DNA from: Allomyces macrogynus ATCC 38327
Taxonomy: Eukaryota > Blastocladiomycota > Blastocladiomycetes > Blastocladiales > Blastocladiaceae
Assembly: GCA_000151295.1 (NCBI GenBank)
Contig: GG745358.1
Coordinates: forward strand, 680,115-715,262
DNA length: 35,148 nucleotides
Reading direction: 5' to 3'
Shown: piece after piece, positions 26,624 through 35,148 of the stretch
Numbering within the stretch: the stretch's first letter is position 1
Layout of the letters: each line of letters starts with the position of its first letter
Notes under the pieces: generated by a model
Seen by the model: the letters and a program-made list of their open reading frames with translations, nothing else
Told to the model about the DNA's origin: nothing
The model's database searches: none
Made by a program: the position numbers and the translations under genes

Positions 26624-29600
26624 TTATTGCGCCGTCTGCTGCTGCTGCTGCTGTTGCTGGCGCCGACGCTTGGTGCGCATATTATCCACCAAGTCCTTGG
26701 TGTACCGCAACCGCTGTAAGAGTGCCTCGGCCATGTGCACTTCCTTGGCGTCGGTCCCCGGCGGCCACGTCGCGGGCGCAACGCTTGCTAAACTCGCGCG
26801 CGCGCGCAACACCGGCAAATCGGCGAGCTGGAACTGATGCACTTGCCGGTACTGGTCAATGTAGGCCACGAGCCGTGCGTCATTGGCCAACACCATCTTG
26901 GTATGGTCCTGGAAATTGACTTGCACAACCTGGTTCGACAGCCGGAACACGACCGCCGCCGCAGTCTTGTAGTACTTGATCAAGAACTCGAGGTCGGCCG
27001 TCTTCGTCGTGTCGCCGCCTGCGGTCGTCGGCGTGGACGGCACAGACGGAGCCGCGCCCTGCGCCATGTTCTGGTTCATGTACTCGCGGAAATGGTGCAG
27101 CAGCGTCACCTTCTTGGCGAGGTCCGGCGGGTACTGCGTCATCGTGTGCGCCTGCCGCTTCATCACGCCCGGCATGCTCGTATCGGTGCGGCACGAGTAG
27201 AGGTACTCAAAATGGTGGCCGTCGGGCGCCAGAACCAACAACGTCGTGTCGTTGAAGTAGACTCCGACCACACCGTTGCTCAACTGGTACCCGAGCCCGT
27301 ACTTGTTCGAGTAGTCGATAAACTTGACGATAAAGACGGTCGGCGGCGGCACGTCGGCGCCGACGCGCAGGGCTTCGAGCCGGATCGTGGCCAGCGCGCT
27401 CGTATCGTGCGCGCACTGCCACGCGAGCGCGAGGTTGCGCGCCATCGTGTCCATCATGTGGGGGCCGCCCGACCCGCCGGTCGCAGGCGCTGCTGCGGGC
27501 GCTGGAACCGACGCGGGTGCTTGTGTGGCGGCAGTCGCCATGCCATTAGTGCGCGTCGGCCCAGACACGGGGGCGGACATTGGCGATGAGCGCTCATTCA
27601 AAGTCAACGACGACGACGCGCGGTCGGCCACGACCATCGTCTCGAGCACGGGCGGGACCACGGCGCTGCGACTGTACTCGTCGTCGCGGTACCGCGTGCG
27701 ATCGCGGTCGTACTCGCGTGGCGCGGTCTCGGGTCTTGCGCGCTCATATTCGCGCGAGGCCACGGGCTCGGGTCTCGACCGCCCGTACTCGCGCGGGGCT
27801 GTCTCGGATCTCACGCAGTCATACTCGCGCGCTCCAGCCGCCGCCGACGACGACTCGGGTCTCGTGCGCTCGTACTGGTCGTATACTTCAGATTTCGCAC
27901 GTTCGTACTGGTCATACACCTGGACGCCGACGCGCTTGTCCTCGCGGTCATACACGTCGTCGGTCGCGAGCTCGTACTCGTGGTCGTATGCCTTATTTTT
28001 CGCGCGGTCGTACTCCCGGTCATAAGCCTCGTTTCTTGCACGCTCGTAGTCGACATCAAACTTGTCGGCCCTTGATGGTACTGGCGCCGGCGCCGCCGGC
28101 GGCACGCGATCGTAGGCCATGGCGCGGTACTTGTCCCTTGCGCTCGGATCCGGCTCACGGCAATCACTCGAACGCGGCGGCTCATAGCTCCGCGGTACCT
28201 CGTGGCTAATCGGCGCCGCCTCGTAACTGGCCCGCGGCGCATCGTAACTGCGCGGCACCTCATGCCCAAGCGGCGACGTGCGGTACTCATCCTTGGCATC
28301 GCACGCCTTCGTGCGTGGACTCGGCGGCAAATACGCGGCGAGCCGGTCGTCGGGCGCGTACCGCGTAGCTCTCGCGCCTGCGGCCGCCGACGATGAGCTT
28401 GGGCTGACGACGGGCGACGAATTCGACCGCAATTGCATGCTCGTCGACCGCGTGAGCCGGTGCACATCCTGTACGTCGTACGACATGGCGCGGTCGACGG
28501 CCATTGACTGCGGCGACGCGCGTGCCGGTTGGGCCGCGTGGTACGCGTCCCGCCGCAGATCGTACTCGCGGTCGTACCCACGCGCGGGCGCCGGCACTGG
28601 CGGCGGACCCTGGACAGACCGCGTCATGGCCGGACTCGCTCTACCCGCCGCGGCCGCCGCGCGCAACTTGGCCGCGGTGAGCTCGCCTGATCCACTCTCG
28701 TCTCTCGCCACCTCCCGCGCGCGCACCCGGCCGGGGGAATCCAGCGACAGAGCCAGCATCCTCTGCGACTGCGCGGCCACAACGGCAGCCGTCACGGCGG
28801 GCGTCGCCAATTCGCGGCGCACCGGGTCCAAGTCGGATCGGGGGGACCATATGCGCATTGCGCGCGTCGAGTACTCGTCACGGGCTAAATCGGCCATGGC
28901 GGCGGGTGGAGGCGGGTGGTCCGGCGCAGTCGACGACATGGACGAAATGGTCGATGACGACGAGCCGGAATGATGCGACCCGGACCGCGATGCGGCCAGG
29001 TCAGCCACCGCGCGGCGACGCGAGTCGGTGGCGGTCGCAATGGCGGCGCGGGAGGACGGGGACGGGCGTGTCGGAACGACCGTGTCGTCCGGGTAATACG
29101 TTGCTGATGACGACGCCAAAGGCGCGGCAGCCGAGTTGGCGCGCGTGGTCGTCGTGACGACGCGTGCCGTCGTCCGTGGCGACATGTCGCTCGCAGACGC
29201 CGTGGTCGTCGTGGACGCGGACCGCGCGACCGTGCTCTGCCGCATCGTCGCCTCGGCCGCGGGCGCGACTGCTGCCGCAGCGGCATTCGTCGACGCTGTT
29301 GGCAACCACTGCTCGGACCGCGCGCGACGGAGCGTACGTGCCGTCGTCCCGACCGCAGTCGCCGCTGCCGCCGGTCCAGCGACCAATGTCGGCGACGCGG
29401 CACGCTCGTGGTCGTGCGCGCCGGACGACGCATGCACGGCCGTCGAACGCGACCAGGTGGATGGCGCCGATGGTGGGGCCGGTGCGGGCGGGTCGAGCGA
29501 GGAGGGGGCCGTGGGCGCGGGCCGTGGTGGTTCGGGGCGTGCGGATGAGGCCTGGCGCTGCTGCTGCCGTTCTGCGAGCGCCTGCTCGCGTGCGGCCTCG

Positions 29601-31215
29601 ATCCGTTGACGCGCGCTCGCCTCGCTGGCCGCCGCTGCGGCTGCGTTGGACGAGGACGAGGGGCCCGCAGTCACGGACCACGGGTGCCGCAATTGCGGTG
29701 CCGTAACTGCCCGCGCGGGCACGTCCACCGCCGAATTCGTCCTGACCGCACGTGGTGAGTCGGTCTCGTTCCTTGTCGCCGCCACCGACGACGGCCAGAC
29801 GGGCGGCGTTGTCAACGCCGAAACAGGCAATTCCTTGGGCATGGGCGCGGTAAAGAACGGGTGGAACCGAATTTGCTGAATTGACGGCCGCGTTTCGGGT
29901 TGGCTTTGCAAAATGGCGGCAATCAAGTCGCGCGCCTCGTCGGAAATGCGGACCGAGTCCGGAAACTCGTAGGACACTTCCTTGATTTTGGCGTAGATGC
30001 GGTCCACGTCCTTGGTTTGGAACGGCGGGCGGCCCACGAGCATCGTATACAGAATGATTCCGGTCGCCCAAATGTCGACCTCAAACGAGTGGCCCAGTGC
30101 CGAGTTGAGAATTTCGGGCGCAATGTAGTTGGGCGTGCCGCAAATGGTTCTGATTCGGAGAAATGTGGTGAGATGTGTGATTCCTCTCTTGAAATAGAAC
30201 ATGGCCGTTAAGAGCGCGTACTTTTTGCGCTCGTCCTCGCTCGTCAACTCGGTCGCGAGCCCAAAATCGCCCACCTTGAGATGCATGGCATCGTTGAGAA
30301 ACAGGTTGCCGAGTTTCAAGTCGCGATGAATGATGTTTTGGTTGTGCATGTAGTCGAGCGCGCCGAGCAGCTCGGAAATGAAGAAGCGCGCCTCAGGCTC
30401 CGTGAGCCGTTTCCTGGCGCGCACCATGTCGTTGAGACTCTGAAGATGGAGGCGACTCGCACACTGAGGTCAGTCGAGCCGACGAGCGAAATAGTAAACG
30501 ATCAAGGCCCATGCGCGCACCTTGTTGGAGCACAGCTCGAGGATGATGTAGACGTTGGTGCCGTCCTCGAAATAATGAAAGTACTTGACAATGTTGGCGT
30601 GGCTCATTTTGCGGTGGATGCGGATCTCGTGGGAGAGCTGGGGATCATCAAAGAGCGCGCGAGCATCAGCATCAAAGGGACCGACACGGTCAGCACAGCA
30701 CACCAGACTCAGCAAGAAGCGACGACGGTGCCCCGGACGGGCTCGGAAACGAGTGGAGAAGGTACCTTTTGCACATGCTTGTGGGTACGCAAGCACACAC
30801 GCGCGACCACTTTGGCGGCAAGCTCGCGGCCATTGTCGTCGGTGACCCGGTAGCAGCGTGCAAACCCCCCCTACATCCCCATCCGAGATATGTGAGCCAC
30901 GGCACCCGTCATCAACCGAACAAGACGCGCAAAGGCCGGTCGTACCGTGCCGAGCAGCTCGTGGCGGTAGTAGGTGCGGTTGTGCTTGCTGTCGATGAGC
31001 ACGTCGGGCGGCAGCGGCAAGTCGCTCAGCTTGATGTCCTTTGCGCGCGCCCTGCGCGGCGCGGGGACGGCGTTAGTGCCCGCAGCAGCAGCGGCTGCCG
31101 TCGCGGCAGAAGATGCGGGTCCCTGGGCAGCGTTGATCGGCACAGGTGGCGGGGCGGGCGGTGTCGCAGCGGCACGGTCTACAGAGCAACTGCATGAGAC
31201 CCTGGTCCTTGTCAT
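26624..31215 (-). CDS. Polo-like kinase (Plk1/Cdc5 type) with very long linker
   Basis: Five exons on the minus strand: 31215-30946, 30870-30766, 30637-30521, 30439-30222 and 30149-26624; 1411 residues, about twice the usual 600-700. Polo kinases drive mitotic entry, spindle assembly and cytokinesis. The kinase spans residues about 83-336: GTGGFARCYRV, Lys110, HRDLKLGN with Asp204, DFG at Asp222, and the Polo activation segment ERKKTICGTPNYIAPE with Thr238 (equivalent to human Plk1 Thr210). Every exon junction keeps phase and restores family sequence. A linker of about 800 residues is Ser/Ala/Arg-rich with a Tyr/Asp/Arg/Glu repeat. Two polo boxes follow: PB1 from about residue 1175 (KFIDYSNKYGLGYQLSNGVV) and PB2 with FRLSNQVVQVNFQDHTK (His1319, Lys1321). 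The PB1 Trp of other Polos is Phe1180. The N-terminal start is uncertain: 31215 is the first ATG, in modest context. A poly-Gln run lies near the C-terminus. Confidence 0.95.
27660..28290 (-). repeat. Tyr/Arg/Glu/Asp repeat region in the Polo kinase linker
   Basis: About 200 codons with recurring YERAR, YDREYDRAK, VYDQYERAK and APREYDR units, spaced mostly 8-16 residues apart. It continues upstream in the protein with EVPRSYDAPR-type repeats. Units differ at DNA level, so this is not a recent tandem duplication. Confidence 0.75.
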
Positions 31216-32018
31216 AATGATGCATTTGAGCCCGACAAAGCTTGCTCAGCGCCCAACCCGGTCAGGGTCTCCCGGCGGGCCAGCGTACTGGTGCTGGACC
31301 GACCGACGGGCACCGTGAGACCGTTGGCTTGGGCAGCGATGCATGCATACCGTGGTCGCCGGTCATGGTGCGCACGGGCGGGCGGCCAGTACGGGTTGAT
31401 CGCGGTTGGAGGAGGCTTGGCTCAGAGTTGAGGTGCGTCGGGGTCCGACGCCAGGCCGGGGAGTGATGGTGGTCAATCTGCACGCTGGCACGGTGGCCGA
31501 CGATGGATGGGAGCGCGCGGTTGATGGAGCGTGGTGGGGTGCCGTGGGGCGCCGCCGAGTGCGCAGCGACGCAGCCGACGTAGTTCGGGCACTGTCGACG
31601 GCGGAGCCAGCACAGAATGGATGGGGGACGAGCGTCACGGTGGAAGCCGACAATTGTCGGCCATGCTCGAACCAGAACAGACGGCCGACGGTGCAGCTGT
31701 GCAGCAACAGCGTGCCGTAGCGCTCTGACGCTAGTTCACTGGATCTCCACGGTGGTATTCTGTCCGCGTGACTTTCCTGCTAAAACTCTCGCATATAGCC
31801 CGAAGTGGGAGGCCGACCTACCCACCTGCGATCCAAGCCTGACCGTTGCATCTTTCCGTTTGCCGCCGTGCGCACGCACTGGAACGAGGAGAACGACGGC
31901 AAGCGTGCAAGAAACAGTGCAAAAAGGGCGCAGACTAGGCGCTGGTCAACTAGATATGGTACACGGGGATTTGCGGCCTTGCCAGCCCAATAAAAGGCGC
32001 GGCCACTTGGTCTCCTCG
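31216..32018. promoter_or_regulatory. Polo kinase promoter and COA5 3' region
   Basis: About 800 bases between two minus-strand genes. A minus-strand frame runs through 31780-32499, but it overlaps the COA5 exons out of frame and has no domain. No additional gene is supported. Confidence 0.5.
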
Positions 32019-32305
32019 TCATCCCGCCTTGTTTCCTCGGAACCGGTACCGCATGTCGAGCTACGGCAGAGGATGCGTGAGTGCTGGCGATGGTCGCACG
32101 GAATGGAAGATCATTTAGTCTGTCGTACCATCTCGCGCTTGCACTCGAAAAACGCGCGCTGCAGGTTGCGGCATTCAGCAGGCACGTAAGGGTCGTTTTC
32201 GCGCTGCAAGCATTCCTTGAAGGGCTTTTGGTGCACCTCGATGCACTCGGACGCGAGAATGCACTGCACCATCTCCTCGCGCAGCTTGCGGCACGACGAC
32301 GACAT
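32019..32305 (-). CDS. COA5: Cytochrome c oxidase assembly factor COA5/Pet191
   Basis: Two exons on the minus strand, 32305-32129 and 32060-32019, around a 68-nt intron (donor gtacga, acceptor tag); 72 residues. Pet191/COA5 is a small twin-CX9C protein of the mitochondrial intermembrane space required to assemble complex IV. The N-terminus MSSSCRKLREEMVQC and the block ECRNLQRAFFECKREM are characteristic. Cys5-x9-Cys15 and Cys45-x9-Cys55 form the twin motif; Cys21 and Cys32 are also present. The second exon adds LDMRYRFRGNKAG, which matches the family's Asp-Met-Arg-x-Arg-Phe-Arg-Gly-Asn end. Without splicing the frame stops shortly after the first exon and loses this conserved end, which supports the intron. 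It is divergently paired with ATG18. Confidence 0.93.
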
Positions 32306-32749
32306 GGCGGGAAGCGCACAAGGACACTCAGAGCGCGGGCGGTGAGCGAACAGGTGGAGAGCGCTCGTTGGAATGCGCCAAGTCGCGCGGCGGGGTTGCT
32401 TGCACGGCTGTGAAGAGTGGTCTGCGCTAAGCAACCGCGAGCGAACCGCGGCGATGCAATTGGCTTTTGGTGTTGATGTCGCACGGTAGCGTCTCGCACT
32501 CTTGCTCCACAACCAGCGTGACTTGCACATGCACAGGCCTTCTTTTTGGTCGCGACGCGCTTCGTTCACTTCGTTGGCCGCTCACTGCACGCGCAAATGT
32601 CCTCACGCTGGACACCGGTAACGTCGAAGACAGCAACGACCACCGCCGCGCTTGATACGACCACCAGCAACCGCTGCAACTGCCCGCATTCAACAAGAAT
32701 CGACCCGACCCGGCCGCGACCCCACCTGCCCGCCACCACGCCCTCCTGG
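32306..32749. promoter_or_regulatory. Divergent promoter, COA5 / ATG18
   Basis: 444 bases between two divergent start codons. It contains an inverted CCAAT box at 32459-32463, 154 bases upstream of COA5. The ATG18-proximal 150 bases are CA/CC-rich leader sequence. No gene is seen inside. Confidence 0.6.
32459..32463 (-). promoter_or_regulatory. CCAAT box upstream of COA5
   Basis: The plus strand reads caATTGGct, giving agCCAATtg on the COA5 coding strand at a typical promoter distance. Respiratory-chain assembly genes are classic HAP-complex targets in fungi, and HAP2 is encoded in this same window. Short motif, so chance occurrence is possible. Confidence 0.4.
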
Positions 32750-34307
32750 ATGAAGGTCCTTCACCGCGCGCTCTTGACCGCGTCCTTCAACCAGGACTGC
32801 TCGTGCCTCGCCGTCGGCACTAAGACCGGCTTCCGCATCTTCAACTGCGACCCGTTTGGCAAAAGTCTTGTGCGCAGTATGTTGATTGCTGCCGTGCTGG
32901 TGGATCACGTCTACGCGCCAGCTGATCCACGCGGCAACCAACAACCAACTAGACGATGGCGGCATTGGCATCGTCGAGATGCTTTTCACGACCAACATCA
33001 TTGCCCTCGTCGGTGCCGGCGAGCAGCACACGCACTCGCCGCGCCGCCTGCAGATCATGAACACCAAGGTCACTTGCGCTTGCTCTGCCGACGCCTTGTT
33101 CGTCTTTCACCGCTCGGAACTGACCATGCCACCTTTCATTCAGAAACAATCGGTCATTTGCGAGCTCGACTTCCCCTCGGCCGTGCTCGCCGTGCACGTC
33201 AACCGCCGCCGGCTCGTGGTCGTGCTCGACTCGGCCATCCACGTCTACGACCTGTCGAACATGAAGCGTGTCGCCTCGATCGACATCAACTACAACCCGC
33301 ACGCCATCACGGCGCTCTCCTCGTCTTCCGACCGCTGCTACCTCGCCTACCCGACCTACGTGCACCCGCACGCCGCCGCGCCACCGGCCAAGGTCTCGGA
33401 CCCGCCGTTACTCTCGGCCGACGCGGTCGGCGCGAGTCCGACATCCAGCAGCAATAGCGGTAGCAAGCCGTCGGCCTCGTCCACCTCGTCCTCGTCGACG
33501 CAGGCGGGCAGCGGCGGCGTAACGCTGTTCGACGTGATTGAGCAGCATCCGGTCGTGATCATTCCTGCGCACAAGGCCCCACTCGCCGCCATGACCTTTT
33601 CGGCCTCGGGCCGGTACTTGGCCACGGCCTCGACCAAAGGCACAATCATTCGCGTCTTCAGCGTGCCCGACGGCGCACAGCTGTTCCAGTTCCGCCGTGG
33701 CACCTACCCGGCGCGTATTTTCTCGCTCCAGTTTCACCCAAACGAGCAGTTGCTCGCTGCGTCGAGCGAGACCGAGACGGTGCATATTTTCAAGCTTGGT
33801 GGGAGTGGTGGGAGTGGTGGGACCGAAGGTGGAGGAGGTGGGGTCGCGAGTCCCGGAACCGACTCGGCAAGCTTCACATCGGTCAGCTCGGCTGGATACC
33901 CACCCGCGACTGCAGGATCCGCGTCCGCATCGTCACCGACCATAGCGACCACTGTGGGCGGGGACCCGCCACCGTCCACGCCCACCGCCGCCGCGGCCCC
34001 GTTCTTCAACGTGCTTGTGGGCACGGCCGCGGGCGCTGTCACGTCGCTGTGGTCGAAACGCGCGACGATCCAGGCGTATTTACCCGACGCGTTTGTGAAT
34101 GCCGTCTTGGACCCGGCACGTGACTTTGCGCGGGCCAAGGCGCCGACCGGGATTGGGGAGCGGTCAGTGGTCGGATTTTCGCCAGTTGCACCTCACGTCT
34201 ATGTGGTCACGAGCGAGGGTTACCTGCATGTGTATGCGCTCGACCTGGAACGAGGAGAGGAGTGTGTTCTGGTCAGGCAGGAGCGCGTCGTGGACGAGCC
34301 GGCGTAG
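32750..34307 (+). CDS. ATG18: PROPPIN autophagy protein Atg18 / WIPI family
   Basis: Two exons, 32750-32876 and 32953-34307, around a 76-nt intron (donor gtatgt, acceptor tag); 493 residues. Atg18 is a seven-bladed beta-propeller that binds PI3P and PI(3,5)P2 and works with Atg2 in autophagosome formation and in vacuole morphology. The N-terminus has the family block [20 protein letters not shown] followed by Asn-Cys-Asp-Pro-Phe-Gly. Exon 2 begins with [10 protein letters not shown] and LVGAGEQ. The phosphoinositide-binding FRRG motif is at residues 289-292, followed by RIFSLQFHP and TVHIFKL. A Ser-rich insertion (about 33418-33520) and a Gly/Ser/Ala/Pro-rich insertion (about 33800-34000) enlarge two loops; the latter sits where the membrane-inserting loop of blade 6 is expected. 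The donor at 32877 was preferred over one at 32864 because it gives FGKSLVRNDGG, closer to the family. Confidence 0.95.
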
Positions 34308-34966
34308 TTTGCGGTTGGTGAAGCGGGAAGTGAATGAATTGTGACGTCAAGGAGCTTGCAGCAGAGCGATTTATGGTGGTTCGTGTGACAACTGAATGAC
34401 CTTTGGGTTTCATCTCCTCCCCACACGCACGACGCGCAAGGTGTCGTTTTGTGCGCTCGTTTTGTGCCTCGTTGAGCAAGGCGGAAGGAAGCGCGGGCCA
34501 GGAATGAAATGATGGTTGATTGTTGATGGCGCGAACACACTGGCGAGTGGAGAGAGGATGAGTGCGCTGTCAGAAGAAACAACAGCCACTGGACAGGACA
34601 ATCCACTTTCGACTTGATGCTCTTTGCCTGTCTGCCTTTGGCTCCACTTGCATCCTGTCCTGCTGCCGCGGCGTCTCTGCACGGAGTATCACAGCGCGAT
34701 CTGTAGCTCCAAACGCGCGTCGTGCCCGCCGTGCTGAGCCGAATGCGACCAGTTGGCGTCCCGGCCGGCCCATGATCCACGGCGAGGGCAGTGCTGCGGC
34801 ATGTCGCGCCGTGCCCACGAACAGCTGCAAGTGCAGAGCGCAGGACGTGGACATGGGCGCTAAGTCTGAACTGCAAATGATGTGGGCCATCCATGCACGC
34901 GCGTCCAGGGGCCCAGGCGCGTCCACACTACCGCCACACGAACGAACGATGCTGGCTGGCGAGCGC
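34308..34966. other. Right flank without a supported gene
   Basis: Sequence after the ATG18 stop; probable 3' UTR and further intergenic DNA. Open frames on both strands are short and show no domain. Confidence 0.5.
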
Positions 34967-35148
34967 GGGGGGGGGGGGGGGGGGGCCCCCCCGCCGCAAG
35001 CCCAAAAATTAACTCGGGAAAGTTCGTTTTCAAACCCAAACCGATGGAAAAAGAACCCTTTGGGAAAAAGGCCCTTTTGAAAAAAAAGAAGGAGGCCGAA
35101 AAAAAGCTTTGTTTGCTCCGGGGCCCGGGCTTTATTTTTTTTTTTTTC
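34967..35148. other. Low-quality contig end (probable sequencing artefact)
   Basis: A 19-base G run switches abruptly to Cs and then to sequence full of short homopolymer runs (aaaaa, ggg, ccc, ttttt), ending in a T run. Composition and texture differ completely from the rest of the window and look like the tail of a poor Sanger trace. It should not be used for gene prediction. Confidence 0.75.

Noticed and set aside
28885..30071. Long minus-strand frames beside the Polo kinase frame
   Set aside because: Out-of-frame shadows of the kinase linker and kinase exon; Arg/Ser-rich and without domains.
31780..32499. 239-residue minus-strand frame across COA5
   Set aside because: It overlaps COA5 exons in a different frame; the COA5 reading with twin CX9C motifs explains the region.
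34967..35148. Poly-G/poly-C as a telomere or structural element
   Set aside because: The run lacks any repeat unit and is followed by irregular homopolymers, which fits poor base calling better.

Overview
This window is nuclear DNA of a GC-rich, intron-bearing eukaryote, almost certainly a fungus. A Zn2Cys6 zinc-cluster factor of the Ert1/Rds2/AcuK type is a fungal family. The genes have short spliceosomal introns, mostly 68-130 nt, with GTANGT-like donors and TAG or CAG acceptors, and starts in a C/A-rich context (often accATGa). A GPATCH8-like G-patch plus U1-type zinc finger protein, absent from the best-known yeasts, and long Ala/Ser/Pro/Gln-rich insertions point to an early-diverging zoosporic lineage. 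A blastocladiomycete such as Allomyces would fit, but that is inference. The right edge (34967-35148) looks like a poor-quality read end, so the window probably stops at a contig end.

Twelve protein genes are supported, in mixed orientation. They are: a secreted, probably GPI-anchored DM13-like protein (1758-2578 +); casein kinase 1 (3661-5727 +); clathrin light chain (6253-7345 -); HAP2/NF-YA (7951-10199 +); ribosomal protein eL15 (10964-11654 -); a GPATCH8-like protein broken by a 4-bp GATC duplication (12356-13821 +); an AGC kinase fused to an eEF1B-gamma-type GST C-terminal domain (14151-16773 -); an Ert1-like zinc-cluster/PAS factor with a reading-frame break (18332-20581 +); an RRM protein with a Gln/Asn/His-rich region (21665-25719 +); a very long Polo-like kinase (26624-31215 -); the twin-CX9C protein COA5/Pet191 (32019-32305 -); and the PROPPIN Atg18 (32750-34307 +). 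No tRNA, rRNA, CRISPR array or transposon was recognised.

The genes are mainly housekeeping and regulatory: three protein kinases (CK1, AGC, Polo), two transcription factors tied to carbon and respiratory metabolism, vesicle coat and autophagy factors, a ribosomal protein and a respiratory assembly factor. Divergent pairs share intergenic promoters (clathrin light chain/HAP2, eL15/GPATCH8-like, GST-kinase/zinc-cluster factor, COA5/ATG18). CCAAT motifs, the target of the HAP complex, lie in the HAP2 promoter and the COA5/ATG18 promoter.

The most unusual item is the GST_C-AGC kinase fusion. The end of the GST fold and the whole start of the kinase lie in one uninterrupted exon, so the fusion does not depend on splice prediction. 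Next are a Polo kinase whose key polo-box Trp is Phe and whose linker carries a Tyr/Arg/Glu-rich repeat, and a 20-nt micro-exon inside the zinc cluster. All exon models are by eye from frame, splice motifs and remembered family conservation; no search or alignment was run.
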